The notes: generated by a model from the letters alone, not told the origin. Counted from the stretch's first letter, positions 16,598 through 25,108 are shown. The stretch is DNA of 64,000 bases from Aestuariibaculum lutulentum (GCF_032926325.1 NZ_CP136709.1:409501-473500); one strand, 5' to 3'. Translations and numbers: made by a program.

Positions 16598-16628
16598 CAA
16601 ATGTATATATAAATTTCATTATTCAAAA
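16598..16628 (-). promoter_or_regulatory. Promoter of the tRNA-tuf operon
   Basis: On the minus strand TTG (16626-16624) is followed after exactly 18 bases by TACATTTG (16605-16598), an excellent match to the Bacteroidota housekeeping promoter TTG-N17-23-TAnnTTTG. The downstream sequence begins GCAGTCCG, like the rpsU and prfC promoters. The predicted start is near 16591. Confidence 0.75.
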
Positions 16629-16647
16629 CATTTTTTGAAAAATATTT

Positions 16648-16950
16648 TCATAAATGTGCTCTTAATTTCTCTTTTCGCTTTTTAAGTTGTCTTTCTAACG
16701 ATGCTGCAGCGGTATCTGCACCCTCTTCGAAGGTTTTGCATTGCTTTTTAACAACAAAACTATCACCGGGCACACTAAGCCTCACTTCAAATATTTTATT
16801 CTCTTTATCACTGGTATTTTCAACTTTTAAAAACACATCAGACTGAATGACTTTGTCATAAAACAAATCTAATTTATCCATACGCTTTTGGATAAAATCT
16901 ATTAATTTTCTATCAGCATTAAAATTAACGGATTGCGTGTTTACTTTCAT
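16648..16950 (-). CDS. hpf: Ribosome hibernation-promoting factor, short form
   Basis: A 100-residue HPF/YfiA-type protein that binds the 30S decoding region in stationary phase and supports ribosome dimerisation or inactivation. It starts MKVNTQSVNFNADRKLIDFI. It shows the basic C-terminal end (ERQLKKRKEKLRAHL) and the beta-alpha core with VFLKVENTSDKENKIFEVRL. It lacks the C-terminal dimerisation domain of the long form. It lies 34 bases downstream of xerC in the same direction, a common flavobacterial pair. Confidence 0.9.
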   Translation of the reverse strand: MKVNTQSVNFNADRKLIDFIQKRMDKLDLFYDKVIQSDVFLKVENTSDKENKIFEVRLSVPGDSFVVKKQCKTFEEGADTAAASLERQLKKRKEKLRAHL

Positions 16951-16984
16951 ACTACTTAGTTTTTTGGTTAAACATTAATTCAAA

Positions 16985-17875
16985 CTATTTCTTGCTTCTG
17001 GGATGTGTATTAACGTGCACTTTTTTTAACTCGGCAATACTATTATGTGTATAGACCTGAGTGGCCGCCAAACTCGTGTGCCCGAGAAGCTCTTTTACAG
17101 CATTTAAATCGGCACCTTGATTTAGTAAATGTGTTGCGAAAGAATGCCTTAGAATATGTGGACTCTTTTTTACCTTAGAAGATGCTTTACTAAAATAATC
17201 ATTTATTATTCTGTAAACAAGTGTTTCGTATATTTTAGCACCTTTTTTTGTTAAAAAAAGAATTTCGTTGTCTACCACAATATCCAACGTATTTCGCACT
17301 TCTAAATACTGATGCAATGTTTTCAATACTGAACCTAATAACGGGAGGATGCGTTCTTTATTTCTTTTACCTAATACTTTTAACGTTTTATTATTATAGT
17401 CGATGCTGTTCATTTTTAACTGTACTAATTCAATGCGACGTATTCCGGTTGAATAAAATAACTCTATAATTAACTTGTCTCGTATCCCTTCAAAATCATC
17501 TTCGAAATTAAAATCTTCAAGCACCTGCTCTATTTCAGTTTCCGAAAACGGTACCTGTATTTTCTTTTTTGTTTTTAATGCTTTGTGTTTGACTAAAGGA
17601 TTAACCTGAATGGTTTCGGTTTTTAGAAGAAACTTATAATAGGAATTTAAAGAGGATATTTTTCGGTTCACACTTCGGTTTGATAAGCCCTTTTCTACCA
17701 AAGTCACAATCCAAGCTCTTATTTGACCGTAATGAACTTCTTTAAGATGCTGCATTTGGTAATTGGTCTGAATAAATTCTAAAAATTCATTTAAATCGGT
17801 TTGATAGGCTTTTACCGTTAATGCCGAGTAATGCTTTTCTAACAACAAATAATCTATAAAAGACTTAAAGGGCAT
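16985..17875 (-). CDS. xerC: Tyrosine recombinase XerC/XerD type
   Basis: A site-specific recombinase of 296 residues, the usual size of chromosome-dimer resolvases. It has an N-terminal SAM-like core-binding domain (residues 1-85) and a catalytic domain with the full residue set Arg146, Lys170, His240, Arg243, His266 and Tyr275 (STGIRR, LRHSFATHLL, LLGHTSLAATQVYTH). The residue spacing closely follows E. coli XerD. Its position before hpf and the tRNA-tuf block, with no integrase neighbours, fits a housekeeping enzyme rather than a mobile-element integrase. XerC cannot be told from XerD by eye. Confidence 0.9.
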   Translation of the reverse strand: MPFKSFIDYLLLEKHYSALTVKAYQTDLNEFLEFIQTNYQMQHLKEVHYGQIRAWIVTLVEKGLSNRSVNRKISSLNSYYKFLLKTETIQVNPLVKHKALKTKKKIQVPFSETEIEQVLEDFNFEDDFEGIRDKLIIELFYSTGIRRIELVQLKMNSIDYNNKTLKVLGKRNKERILPLLGSVLKTLHQYLEVRNTLDIVVDNEILFLTKKGAKIYETLVYRIINDYFSKASSKVKKSPHILRHSFATHLLNQGADLNAVKELLGHTSLAATQVYTHNSIAELKKVHVNTHPRSKK

Positions 17876-17912
17876 ATGCTATTCTGGTTTATAATTACAA
17901 GGTACATAATTA

Positions 17913-17957
17913 AAATAAAAAATCGATTCAGATGATGCTATTCCCTGAATCGATTTT
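17913..17957 (-). terminator. Terminator of the DUF3500/HupE-like operon
   Basis: A 13-base-pair stem AAAATCGATTCAG (17919-17931) with CTGAATCGATTTT (17945-17957), followed on the minus strand by TTTTTTATTTT. It lies 27 bases after the stop codon of the preceding gene and upstream of xerC. Confidence 0.85.
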
Positions 17958-17984
17958 CTTTTTTCAACACAAATCATATGCTTG

Positions 17985-18650
17985 TTAAAACATTCCCCTT
18001 ATACTTTTATACAGTAAAAAAATAACAACCAAACTTAACATTAACCCCAAACCTGCAAAAAGACTACTTGATTTTACTACAGGTTCTACACTTTGCATTT
18101 GAATTACTAACGGCTTAAAAGTTTCTGACCTTACATCTAAAGTAATTTCTCCCAACATAAGGCTATCGGCCTGATTGTTGAACACCTGATACACATCTAT
18201 ATCATGAGTCATCACTTCATGAATTACAGCATCGTAATTAAATGTAAACGTCTCTATTGGTATCTCTTTACTTGGCTCCAGCTTAAAATTTACAACCAGG
18301 AAAGGAATAACACCATGATGTCCTCCATAATGCGAATCGTCTTCATTAAAGGTAGAAAAAGAAAGCACATCAACCTTCCAATCCTGATTTTCACTTTGGA
18401 CATGAACATGCTTTTGAAAGTATTCTTTCATAAAAGCTGTATCTATATGCTCTGGTTTTATTGTTTGTTTGATTGCAGACTCCAACTCTCCTAAAGGAAG
18501 CACAGCTTTTCCAATAATATCTGCTCCGTCTAGTTTTAAAGAAACTTTAGTTCCTGGTAAAGGATGTGCAAATGCATAGCAACTTATTAACAAGACGCCG
18601 CATAGCGTAATTATGTATTGCTTCAAATTAATTCCCGCCATAATCCCCAT
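17985..18650 (-). CDS. Membrane-anchored protein resembling the HupE/UreJ_2 ectodomain
   Basis: A 221-residue protein with an N-terminal export signal (YIITLCGVLLISCYAFA), an extracytoplasmic domain of about 150 residues and one C-terminal membrane helix (about 196-216) before RGMF. The mature start HPLPGTKVSLKLDG, then AVLPLGELE, resembles the soluble part that precedes the membrane domain in HupE/UreJ_2-type proteins. That multi-helix membrane domain is absent here. LISC also fits a lipobox, so anchoring at both ends is possible. It overlaps the end of the DUF3500 gene, whether it starts at 18650 or at the second ATG, 18641, so the two are coupled. Function is unknown; the HupE resemblance is from recall of the family. 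Confidence 0.6.
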   Translation of the reverse strand: MGIMAGINLKQYIITLCGVLLISCYAFAHPLPGTKVSLKLDGADIIGKAVLPLGELESAIKQTIKPEHIDTAFMKEYFQKHVHVQSENQDWKVDVLSFSTFNEDDSHYGGHHGVIPFLVVNFKLEPSKEIPIETFTFNYDAVIHEVMTHDIDVYQVFNNQADSLMLGEITLDVRSETFKPLVIQMQSVEPVVKSSSLFAGLGLMLSLVVIFLLYKSIRGMF

Positions 18651-19725
18651 TTTTATCTCTCCATACTGAATGCGGATGTGGATCTGAAAGAATCACACCA
18701 TTCTGAACACTAAATTCAATCCAAACCGAAGGGCCGTCTATGCGAACATAATCTCCTTTAGTAGTCATGGTTGTTGTTCCCGAATAAGACACATAGGTAT
18801 TACTCAACTCGTTTTCATAAGTTGTTAAAATATCTGCAGCGTCATCATCAGCGATATCTAATACATAAGTTTTTATCGCTGCCATAACCAACTCCTGCTG
18901 AGCACTGGTTAAAGTTCCTACCTGAACACCAGAAGCCGTTGATGGAAAATTATCATCTGATTGCGGGCCACATAACAAATCGTTCCAAGTTCCACTTAAC
19001 TTAGCAGTGGCTAATTCTGAGCTTGATAACCCTTCTAACATCTCTGAAAATGCATCGCGTTCTTGATTTAAAGGCTGATTAGATTCACTGTTGTAAGTAA
19101 AGGTTCCGTAAGGTTCTATACCTCTAAACGATGGTGTCGCCCCGACTAGCACGCCACCCTCATAAGTGTTAGCAAAAGCAAAATGATGCCCTCCAAACAT
19201 AATCTCCCATAAGCCTGTTGCTGAAGGTGTTCCCAAAATAGCAATGTAATAATTTCCAGCACCATAACCACTACCTCCTCCTGCAGCATTCAAATAATCA
19301 TCAGCATTTAGTGTCTGTTCAATCTCTTCCCAACCTTCATTACTTGTTGTTCCTGCGGCCGCTTTAATCAAAGCTTTCGCATAAGACACCTGAGTATCGG
19401 TCATTTCTCCAAAAGATAGCCCTGGTCGATTTCTGTAGATTGATTCAGGAAAATTAGACCACTTTTTAGCTGTGGTTGTACTGTAAGACAATTGCACCGT
19501 TGTTTGTTCTGATGAACTTAACTGCGATAGAAAGGCCTCTGCAATACAAACCAACTGATTGATGCCCGTCTCAGAATCACAGGTTGTAATATCTATAGGG
19601 TCGGCTGTTGTACTTCCTGTTTCCTCTTCTGTTTCCGAACTTGAACTTCCGTTATCACTACTACAGCTTAAAACCAACATAGGACACATGAGCATAATAA
19701 CAACATAATTAAAAAATCTTTTCAT
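18628..19725 (-). CDS. DUF3500 family lipoprotein
   Basis: A 365-residue secreted protein with a lipoprotein signal (MLVLSCSSD, lipid cysteine at about 21) and a Ser/Glu-rich linker, followed by a DUF3500-type domain. Family-like segments are GAGNYYIAILGTPS, WEIMFGGHHFAFANTY, the GVLVGATPSFRGIEPYG region and the C-terminal VRIDGPSVWIEFSVQNG with HPHSVWRD. The histidines in GGHH and HPH could bind metal or a small ligand. The function is unknown. It is co-transcribed with a HupE-ectodomain-like gene that overlaps its 3' end, a pairing that suggests a shared role at the cell surface, perhaps with metal. Confidence 0.8.
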   Translation of the reverse strand: MKRFFNYVVIMLMCPMLVLSCSSDNGSSSSETEEETGSTTADPIDITTCDSETGINQLVCIAEAFLSQLSSSEQTTVQLSYSTTTAKKWSNFPESIYRNRPGLSFGEMTDTQVSYAKALIKAAAGTTSNEGWEEIEQTLNADDYLNAAGGGSGYGAGNYYIAILGTPSATGLWEIMFGGHHFAFANTYEGGVLVGATPSFRGIEPYGTFTYNSESNQPLNQERDAFSEMLEGLSSSELATAKLSGTWNDLLCGPQSDDNFPSTASGVQVGTLTSAQQELVMAAIKTYVLDIADDDAADILTTYENELSNTYVSYSGTTTMTTKGDYVRIDGPSVWIEFSVQNGVILSDPHPHSVWRDKNGDYGGN

Positions 19726-19867
19726 AGTTTACTTAGTTTTAAATCAGGCTTCAATATTAATATCAAACTGATTGTCAAACTAATAAAACAGACCAACTCT
19801 AAAGATGTATAGACCAATCATCTAGAAGTTTCTTCGAAACAGATTTTACTAATCGTGATTTAAGGGC

Positions 19868-19903
19868 AAAAAAAATCCCGCTTAATTATTTAAGCGGGAT
19901 TTT
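19868..19903 (-). terminator. Terminator of rpsU
   Basis: A perfect 14-base-pair stem AAAATCCCGCTTAA/TTAAGCGGGATTTT (19872-19885 with 19890-19903) with a 4-base loop, followed by more T residues on the minus strand. Confidence 0.92.
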
Positions 19904-19922
19904 ATGTATGAGTTAGAATCTA

Positions 19923-20117
19923 TTAGATATCTTCTGCATCTCTAAGTCTTTGAATGTATTGTGCTTTTTGAATTTGCGCTCTACGTTCAACTGAAGGCTT
20001 TGTAAATTGCTTACGCGACTGTAATTGACGCTTAGCACCAGTTCTATCGAACTTTCTTTTAAAACGCTTTAGCGCTCTATCTATATTTTCTCCTTCTTTA
20101 ATTGGTATAATTAACAT
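19923..20117 (-). CDS. rpsU: Small ribosomal subunit protein bS21
   Basis: A basic 64-residue protein of the 30S platform, starting MLIIPIKEGENIDRALKRFKRKF and ending YIQRLRDAEDI. In Bacteroidota bS21, with bS18 and bS6, holds the anti-Shine-Dalgarno tail of 16S rRNA and keeps it from pairing. The tyrosine implicated in this, Tyr54, is present. Unusually for this genome, the gene has a strong Shine-Dalgarno sequence (AGGAGGT) ending 10 bases before the ATG, so its own translation could rise when bS21 is missing from ribosomes. It is a single-gene unit with its own promoter and terminator. Confidence 0.95.
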   Translation of the reverse strand: MLIIPIKEGENIDRALKRFKRKFDRTGAKRQLQSRKQFTKPSVERRAQIQKAQYIQRLRDAEDI

Positions 20118-20126
20118 AGTGTCTTA

Positions 20127-20133
20127 ACCTCCT
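20127..20133 (-). promoter_or_regulatory. Strong Shine-Dalgarno sequence of rpsU
   Basis: AGGAGGT on the minus strand complements seven bases of the 16S anti-SD. The spacing from the last G to the ATG is 10 bases. None of the other leaders I examined in the window (for example rplL, rplJ, rpoC, idi) has such a site, so it marks a gene-specific control. Confidence 0.85.
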
Positions 20134-20154
20134 CTCTTTTAGCATTTCGGGCTG

Positions 20155-20184
20155 CAAATATAAAAAGTAATTTTTTATAAACAA
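20155..20184 (-). promoter_or_regulatory. Promoter of rpsU
   Basis: TTG (20184-20182), 19 bases, then TATATTTG (20162-20155): a near-perfect Bacteroidota housekeeping promoter. The sequence after the box, GCAGCCCG, is shared with the prfC promoter (GCAGCCC). The start codon lies 37 bases downstream. Confidence 0.8.
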
Positions 20185-20229
20185 TTAAAAAAATAAAAAA
20201 AATAAAACCAGCTCAAATGAACTGGTTTT
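20185..20229 (-). terminator. Terminator of the acyl-CoA dehydrogenase gene
   Basis: AAAACCAG (20204-20211) pairs with CTGGTTTT (20222-20229), with an inner TCA/TGA helix, and is followed on the minus strand by a T-rich tail. It ends just upstream of the rpsU promoter. Confidence 0.75.
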
Positions 20230-20268
20230 TATAGCTATATTTTTTTCAAAGACTGTCAAACTAACAAT

Positions 20269-21435
20269 CTAGGTCGCTGGTTTATACTCCTTTTTATCAA
20301 TCACTATTTTAGCTATAATTTCACGAAGAATCTCGGATGTTCCTCCTCCAATTGGTCCTAAACGGCTATCTCGTAACAAACGTGCCATTGGATAATCTTC
20401 CATGTAACCATAACCTCCTAAAAACTGTAGACACTGATAGATAACGTCATCTGCCATTTTTGTCGATTTTAATTTAGACATGGTTGCATGTTTTACAACA
20501 TACTCACCTTTATTTAATCGAAAAGCAACGGAATAGTTAAACTCTTTACAGATTTCCATTTCAGTATATAAATCGGCCAGAGAATGACGTAAAGCCTGGA
20601 ATTGATCAATAGACTTCCCAAAAGCCATACGCTCTGACATATATTGTAACGCATACTCTAAAGCAAACTCGGCTCTGGCATGGGCATTGATTCCCATAAT
20701 TAAGCGCTCTAAAGAAAAGTGCTGCATAATATATGCAAACCCTTTATTCTCCTCCCCCATTAAATTAGTTACAGGAACTTTTACATTATCGAAAGCAATT
20801 TCGGCAGTATCTGAAGCTCTCCAACCTAATTTATCCAGTTTGGTTGCTGTAATACCTGCAGTTTCACGATCAACCACAAAAATACTTACTCCTTTATTTC
20901 CTAACTCCGGATTGGTTTTAGCAGCAACAATTAAATAATCGCTATACACCCCATTGGTAATAAACGTTTTTGACCCGTTTAAAATATAATGATCTCCTTC
21001 TTTATTTGCTGTAGTTCGCATACCCGCCACATCACTTCCCCCAAAAGGCTCTGTAATACACAGGCATCCTATTTTATCTCCAGAAATACTAGGTGCTAAA
21101 TACTTTTCTTTAATAGACTCATCGCCCTCTGCATTTAGGTGTGTCATGGCTAAATACATATGGGCCCAAATAGCAGCAGCAAATCCGCCAGAATTAATTT
21201 TCTGAAGTTCCTCTAAAAGAATTACAGTATAAAATAAATCTAAATTTAAACCACCATAAGCTTCCGGATAATTGATTCCGAAGAATCCCATATCTCCAAA
21301 TTTCTTCCAAATGAATCTATCGATGGTTCCGGTTTTCTCCCAGTTTTCTATATGAGGTACAACTTCTTTTTGTAAAAAATCTTGAAGGCTTTTTCTAAAA
21401 AGGTGATGTTCTTCGGTGAAGTACATACTATTCAT
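20269..21435 (-). CDS. Acyl-CoA dehydrogenase
   Basis: A flavoprotein of 388 residues that oxidises an acyl-CoA thioester to the 2-enoyl form. Visible are the N-terminal helical domain, the FAD/substrate segment CLCITEPFGGSDVAGMRTTA (about 130-150), FITNGVYSDYLIVAAKT, and the C-terminal QCLQFLGGYGYMEDYPMARLLRDSRL. The position of the catalytic Glu of short/medium-chain enzymes (YEGT) is GGGT here. The base is therefore probably on the earlier helix, as in the long-chain and isovaleryl groups; the region RAEFALEYALQYM offers candidates. Substrate unknown. It is 16 bases downstream of the ComEA-like gene. Confidence 0.92.
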   Translation of the reverse strand: MNSMYFTEEHHLFRKSLQDFLQKEVVPHIENWEKTGTIDRFIWKKFGDMGFFGINYPEAYGGLNLDLFYTVILLEELQKINSGGFAAAIWAHMYLAMTHLNAEGDESIKEKYLAPSISGDKIGCLCITEPFGGSDVAGMRTTANKEGDHYILNGSKTFITNGVYSDYLIVAAKTNPELGNKGVSIFVVDRETAGITATKLDKLGWRASDTAEIAFDNVKVPVTNLMGEENKGFAYIMQHFSLERLIMGINAHARAEFALEYALQYMSERMAFGKSIDQFQALRHSLADLYTEMEICKEFNYSVAFRLNKGEYVVKHATMSKLKSTKMADDVIYQCLQFLGGYGYMEDYPMARLLRDSRLGPIGGGTSEILREIIAKIVIDKKEYKPAT

Positions 21436-21451
21436 TAATCTGTCTTTTTTT

Positions 21452-22318
21452 TCAATCGAGCGACAAATATAATTTAATTATATCTATTTTATTAATAGGA
21501 AAGCCTTTAACTTTTGTTAATTCGTCTATCGATTTGTAGCCCTCACGCAACTGTCGCTGTTCAATAATACGATAAGCTAAATCGTAATCGATATGCTGAA
21601 TGGTAACTAATTGTTCCAACGTAGCGGTATTTACATTTATTTTCTCAAAGTTCCGTGGTGTTTTCACAGTAAATTCGGAAGTGATACGCTGAATAACTTC
21701 AGGTGTTAAACCGTAAACATCCTCCAACTGAATATCTGCAATAAACCCTCCCGGGAATTTGTTTCTGAATTTTACAATGCGATCAGATAAAACATCTCCA
21801 ACCCCATTAACCGTTTTCAACTGCGCCGCTGTTGCTTTGTTTAAATCTAGCTTTTCGGCAAATGTCTTCTCTTGTTTGACATATGCTGAAAGAACACTTG
21901 GTTTTGGATTACTTACCCACTCGGGAAATTTAAAATAAGGAGACAATGCATTTAAAAGCGAATCGGATACCTGAGTGACCTTTTGAAAATCTTCAACGGA
22001 ATTTATCCACTTGTTTTGTTTCCTATGGTTTAATAATCGATCGATTTCTTCGTTTGTCATCCCTAGCTGAGCCCCTTTATAATCGGTAATGTAATTAGGA
22101 TTGAACGGATAAATCTTAGGTTTGCTTTCTTCAAGTTGAACCAAACGAAGCGAATCCAGTTCCTGAGTAAAGGCTTCTAATGCCTCTTGATTTACCAAAA
22201 CATCCTGAGACGGCGGGCGGTTAACAAACAAATATCCCACCTGAAGAACTACGATAATTAATAGCAATAAAAAAATCCCATTTCGCTGTTTTTTAGTAAA
22301 CGTGAAATGGGATTTCAT
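21452..22318 (-). CDS. ComEA-like helix-hairpin-helix protein
   Basis: A 288-residue protein with one N-terminal membrane helix (residues 13-31) followed by helix-hairpin-helix repeats of the ComEA type. DLNKATAAQLKTVNGVGDVLSDRIVKFRN and VNTATLEQLVTIQHIDYDLAYRIIEQR are two clear units, with weaker ones before (PNYITDYKGAQLGMTNEEIDRLL) and after (YKSIDELTKVKGFP). Such proteins bind DNA outside the inner membrane in competence systems, but many flavobacterial copies have no known role. It lies 19 bases after the symporter gene and 16 bases before the acyl-CoA dehydrogenase. Confidence 0.85.
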   Translation of the reverse strand: MKSHFTFTKKQRNGIFLLLLIIVVLQVGYLFVNRPPSQDVLVNQEALEAFTQELDSLRLVQLEESKPKIYPFNPNYITDYKGAQLGMTNEEIDRLLNHRKQNKWINSVEDFQKVTQVSDSLLNALSPYFKFPEWVSNPKPSVLSAYVKQEKTFAEKLDLNKATAAQLKTVNGVGDVLSDRIVKFRNKFPGGFIADIQLEDVYGLTPEVIQRITSEFTVKTPRNFEKINVNTATLEQLVTIQHIDYDLAYRIIEQRQLREGYKSIDELTKVKGFPINKIDIIKLYLSLD

Positions 22319-22337
22319 ATTGAGTTAGTTTTTAGTT

Positions 22338-23960
22338 TTACATATGCTTGGTAAGATCTTCAGCCCCCTCTTCAAGAGCGTCTTCTTTTACAGTAATAGC
22401 TCTCATGTATTTTCTCAATTCTTTTCTAATAATTGGCGATAGCACAACAACACCGATAATGTTTGGCACTACCATTGCGAAAATCATTGCATCAGAGAAA
22501 TCAATTACCGCTCCAAGGCTGATAGACGATCCTACGATTACGAAAAATAAGAATAATATTTTATATATTAAATCGGTTTTCTTACCCTTTCCGAATAAAA
22601 ACACCCAACCTTGCATACCATAGTAAGACCAAGATACCATTGTTGAGAAAGCGAATAAGATTACTGCAATGGTTAAGATAATTGAGAAGTGAGGAATAAC
22701 AGAGTCGAAAGCAGTTGCTGTTAACTCTACACCTTCCTTAATTGGCACGCCGTATTCCATGAATGCACCATCGAAGTTAGTAATTACAATAACTAAAGCT
22801 GTCATGGTACAAATAACAACGGTATCAACAAACGGTTCTAAAAGTGCTACAATACCTTCACTTGCAGGATACTTTGTTCTTACTGCCGAGTGCGCAATCG
22901 CCGCACTACCTACACCAGCTTCATTAGAAAAGGCTCCTCTTCTAACCCCTTGAATCATAACACCAACTAATCCACCGGCAATACCTAATCCAGAAAATGC
23001 GCCTTCAAATATTAACATGAAAGCATCATCTATTAAATGCCAGTTAGCGCCCAAAATAATTAAAGCCGCAAACACATAGATTCCAGCCATAAAAGGCACT
23101 ACTTTTTCGGTTACCGAAGCAATACGCTTAATACCTCCGATAATTACAACCGCAACCAAAGCTGCCATAATAAAGCCGAAATACATTCCTGCATTTTCAC
23201 TTTGTAAATTGAATAATTTAGTAAACTGCGCTGCAGCCTGATTCGCCTGGAACATGTTTCCTCCACCGAAAGAACCTCCTACGACGAAAATAGCGAAAAC
23301 TACGGCTAATACTTTTCCTAGTGGTTTCATACCTTTTTCAGCAAAACCTTTGGTTAAGTAATACATTGGTCCTCCGTAAACAGTTCCATCTTCACCTACA
23401 TCCCTATATTTAACCCCTAAAGTACACTCTGCAAATTTAGAAGCCATCCCTAAAAGACCAGCTACTATCATCCAGAAAGTTGCACCAGGACCACCAATAG
23501 ATAAGGCCACGGCTACCCCAGCTATATTTCCTAAACCTACTGTGGCCGATAAAGCTGCCGTTAAGGCCTGGAAGTGTGACACCTCACCATGAACACTGTC
23601 ATCTCTTAAGGTTTCAATAATGTTATGCTCCTCATTGTGAGTCATATCACCATATAATGTATCTGCTCCATGTTTCTCGATGTCTTCATACTTTCCTTTA
23701 ACAACAAGTAAAGCCGTTCTGAAACCTGTAAAGTTTATAAACTTAAAATAAAAGGTAAAGAACAAAGCGCCTCCAATTAACACAATTAACACCCAAGGAA
23801 TACGGTAGTCGTCAGAAAATGGAATTTCATAAAAAATACCTTCAACGAACCACCCGGTATATTCTTTGAAAACGCGGTCGAATTTTTCCGAAGTTGACTC
23901 TTGTGCAAATGATAAAATTGGAAGTATTAATGTTAATAGGGAAAGAAGATATCTCTTCAT
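22338..23960 (-). CDS. Alanine/glycine:cation symporter (AGCS family)
   Basis: A polytopic inner-membrane Na+- or H+-coupled amino-acid carrier, 540 residues. Family motifs are visible: TAALSATVGLGNIAGVAVALSIGGPGATFWMIVAGLLGMASKF (the AGCS signature region), YGGPMYYL, and RRGAFSNEAGVGSAAIAHS. An N-terminal signal-like segment (LLSLLTLILPILSFAQ) precedes a periplasmic stretch before the first transporter helix, a common Bacteroidota elaboration. It is likely transcribed with the ComEA-like and acyl-CoA dehydrogenase genes. Substrate specificity cannot be read. Confidence 0.93.
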   Translation of the reverse strand: MKRYLLSLLTLILPILSFAQESTSEKFDRVFKEYTGWFVEGIFYEIPFSDDYRIPWVLIVLIGGALFFTFYFKFINFTGFRTALLVVKGKYEDIEKHGADTLYGDMTHNEEHNIIETLRDDSVHGEVSHFQALTAALSATVGLGNIAGVAVALSIGGPGATFWMIVAGLLGMASKFAECTLGVKYRDVGEDGTVYGGPMYYLTKGFAEKGMKPLGKVLAVVFAIFVVGGSFGGGNMFQANQAAAQFTKLFNLQSENAGMYFGFIMAALVAVVIIGGIKRIASVTEKVVPFMAGIYVFAALIILGANWHLIDDAFMLIFEGAFSGLGIAGGLVGVMIQGVRRGAFSNEAGVGSAAIAHSAVRTKYPASEGIVALLEPFVDTVVICTMTALVIVITNFDGAFMEYGVPIKEGVELTATAFDSVIPHFSIILTIAVILFAFSTMVSWSYYGMQGWVFLFGKGKKTDLIYKILFLFFVIVGSSISLGAVIDFSDAMIFAMVVPNIIGVVVLSPIIRKELRKYMRAITVKEDALEEGAEDLTKHM

Positions 23961-24085
23961 AAGATAATTTTTTAGATTAAGTTTTTTGAAGTATTCTTAT
24001 TAAAAGTCGGCAAGATGCTAAAAAAAAATCGATTTCTAAAACATCTGTTGTTAAAATAGTAATATAGGGTAAAATAGTAGCTTCG

Positions 24086-25108
24086 TTAGCTAATATTATA
24101 TACACTGTTAAGGGTTTCAATCTGTTCCGGTCTTCCTAAAACAATAATTTTAGAATTCGCGGCCAATTCCATCTCTGCCTCAGGATTTACAACATATTCT
24201 CCGTTTTCATCTTTATACCCAATAATGGTACAACCTGTTCTACGACGCAGGTCTAAGTCCCGAATGGTTTTTACCGATTGGTCATCACGATATAGTTTTT
24301 CAACAGCCACCTCTTCAATATTAATATTTGATTTTCCAACAATTGAAAGATTATCAATAAACTCCATCAATCCAGGAACAACCACCAAAGACGCCATATG
24401 ATCACCTCCTATTTTATCTGGTAGAATGACATTATTCGCTCCGGCGAATTTTAATTTATTATAAGATGATTCGTGTGACGCACGACTGATAATATTTATA
24501 CCACTATTAATTTGGCGCGTTGAAAGCACAACAAACAAATTATCGGCATCGTTAGGTAATGCTGAAATAAAACTGGACGCACGGTCAATCCCTGCCTGAA
24601 TTAAAATAGCATCGTCATTAGCGTTACCTATAATATAAGGCACTTCATCCTGCTGCAAACGCTCCTCCAGTTCCTTGTTTCTTTCTATAACCACAAACTG
24701 TTTATTATGCGCTAACAATTTTCTTGCAGCTTGTTTACCATTTCTTCCATAGCCACAAATCACCACATGATTCTTAAAGCTATCAATGTTTTTCTGCATC
24801 TTTTTTTGTTTTAGTTCTTCAACATTATTTTTACTTAAAATGTATTCGGTTATAACGGAAAGTGCATAACCCATAATCACCACACTGGCTAAGATTAAAA
24901 ATACCGTAAAAATTTTTGATTCCTGATTTAAAGGCACCACTTCTCCAAAACCTACGGTAGTCATAGTAATCACCGTCATGTAAACAGCGTCAATCCATGA
25001 GTAATTGGCAATTATTTTATAACCAATAACTCCTAAAACTATCATTCCTGCTAAAAGAAAAATAGCCGTGTAAATTTTAGTTCTAAAAAATTTCAATAGT
25101 GGATTCAT
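24086..25108 (-). CDS. Potassium channel protein with RCK (TrkA-N/TrkA-C) domain
   Basis: A 340-residue Kch/MthK-like channel. Residues 10-30 and 75-95 are the two membrane helices. The pore loop holds the selectivity filter TTVGFGE (about 51-57). A cytoplasmic Rossmann RCK domain follows (HVVICGYGRNGKQAARKL, about 115-132, the nucleotide-binding Gly motif), then a TrkA-C domain to the end. GFGE instead of GYGD is a known variant of the K+ filter. It lies downstream of pspC; a weak TATTTTTG box is seen at 25156-25149. Confidence 0.92.
   Translation of the reverse strand: MNPLLKFFRTKIYTAIFLLAGMIVLGVIGYKIIANYSWIDAVYMTVITMTTVGFGEVVPLNQESKIFTVFLILASVVIMGYALSVITEYILSKNNVEELKQKKMQKNIDSFKNHVVICGYGRNGKQAARKLLAHNKQFVVIERNKELEERLQQDEVPYIIGNANDDAILIQAGIDRASSFISALPNDADNLFVVLSTRQINSGINIISRASHESSYNKLKFAGANNVILPDKIGGDHMASLVVVPGLMEFIDNLSIVGKSNINIEEVAVEKLYRDDQSVKTIRDLDLRRRTGCTIIGYKDENGEYVVNPEAEMELAANSKIIVLGRPEQIETLNSVYNIS

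Noticed and set aside
16985..17875. Tyrosine recombinase as a mobile-element integrase next to tRNA genes
   Set aside because: No att-like repeats, no cargo and no phage genes are seen; the size, catalytic residues and pairing with hpf fit a housekeeping XerC/XerD.
19726..19867. Short direct repeats (CAAACT and AGACCAA) upstream of the DUF3500 gene
   Set aside because: The matches are too short and AT-rich to separate from chance without comparison to relatives.
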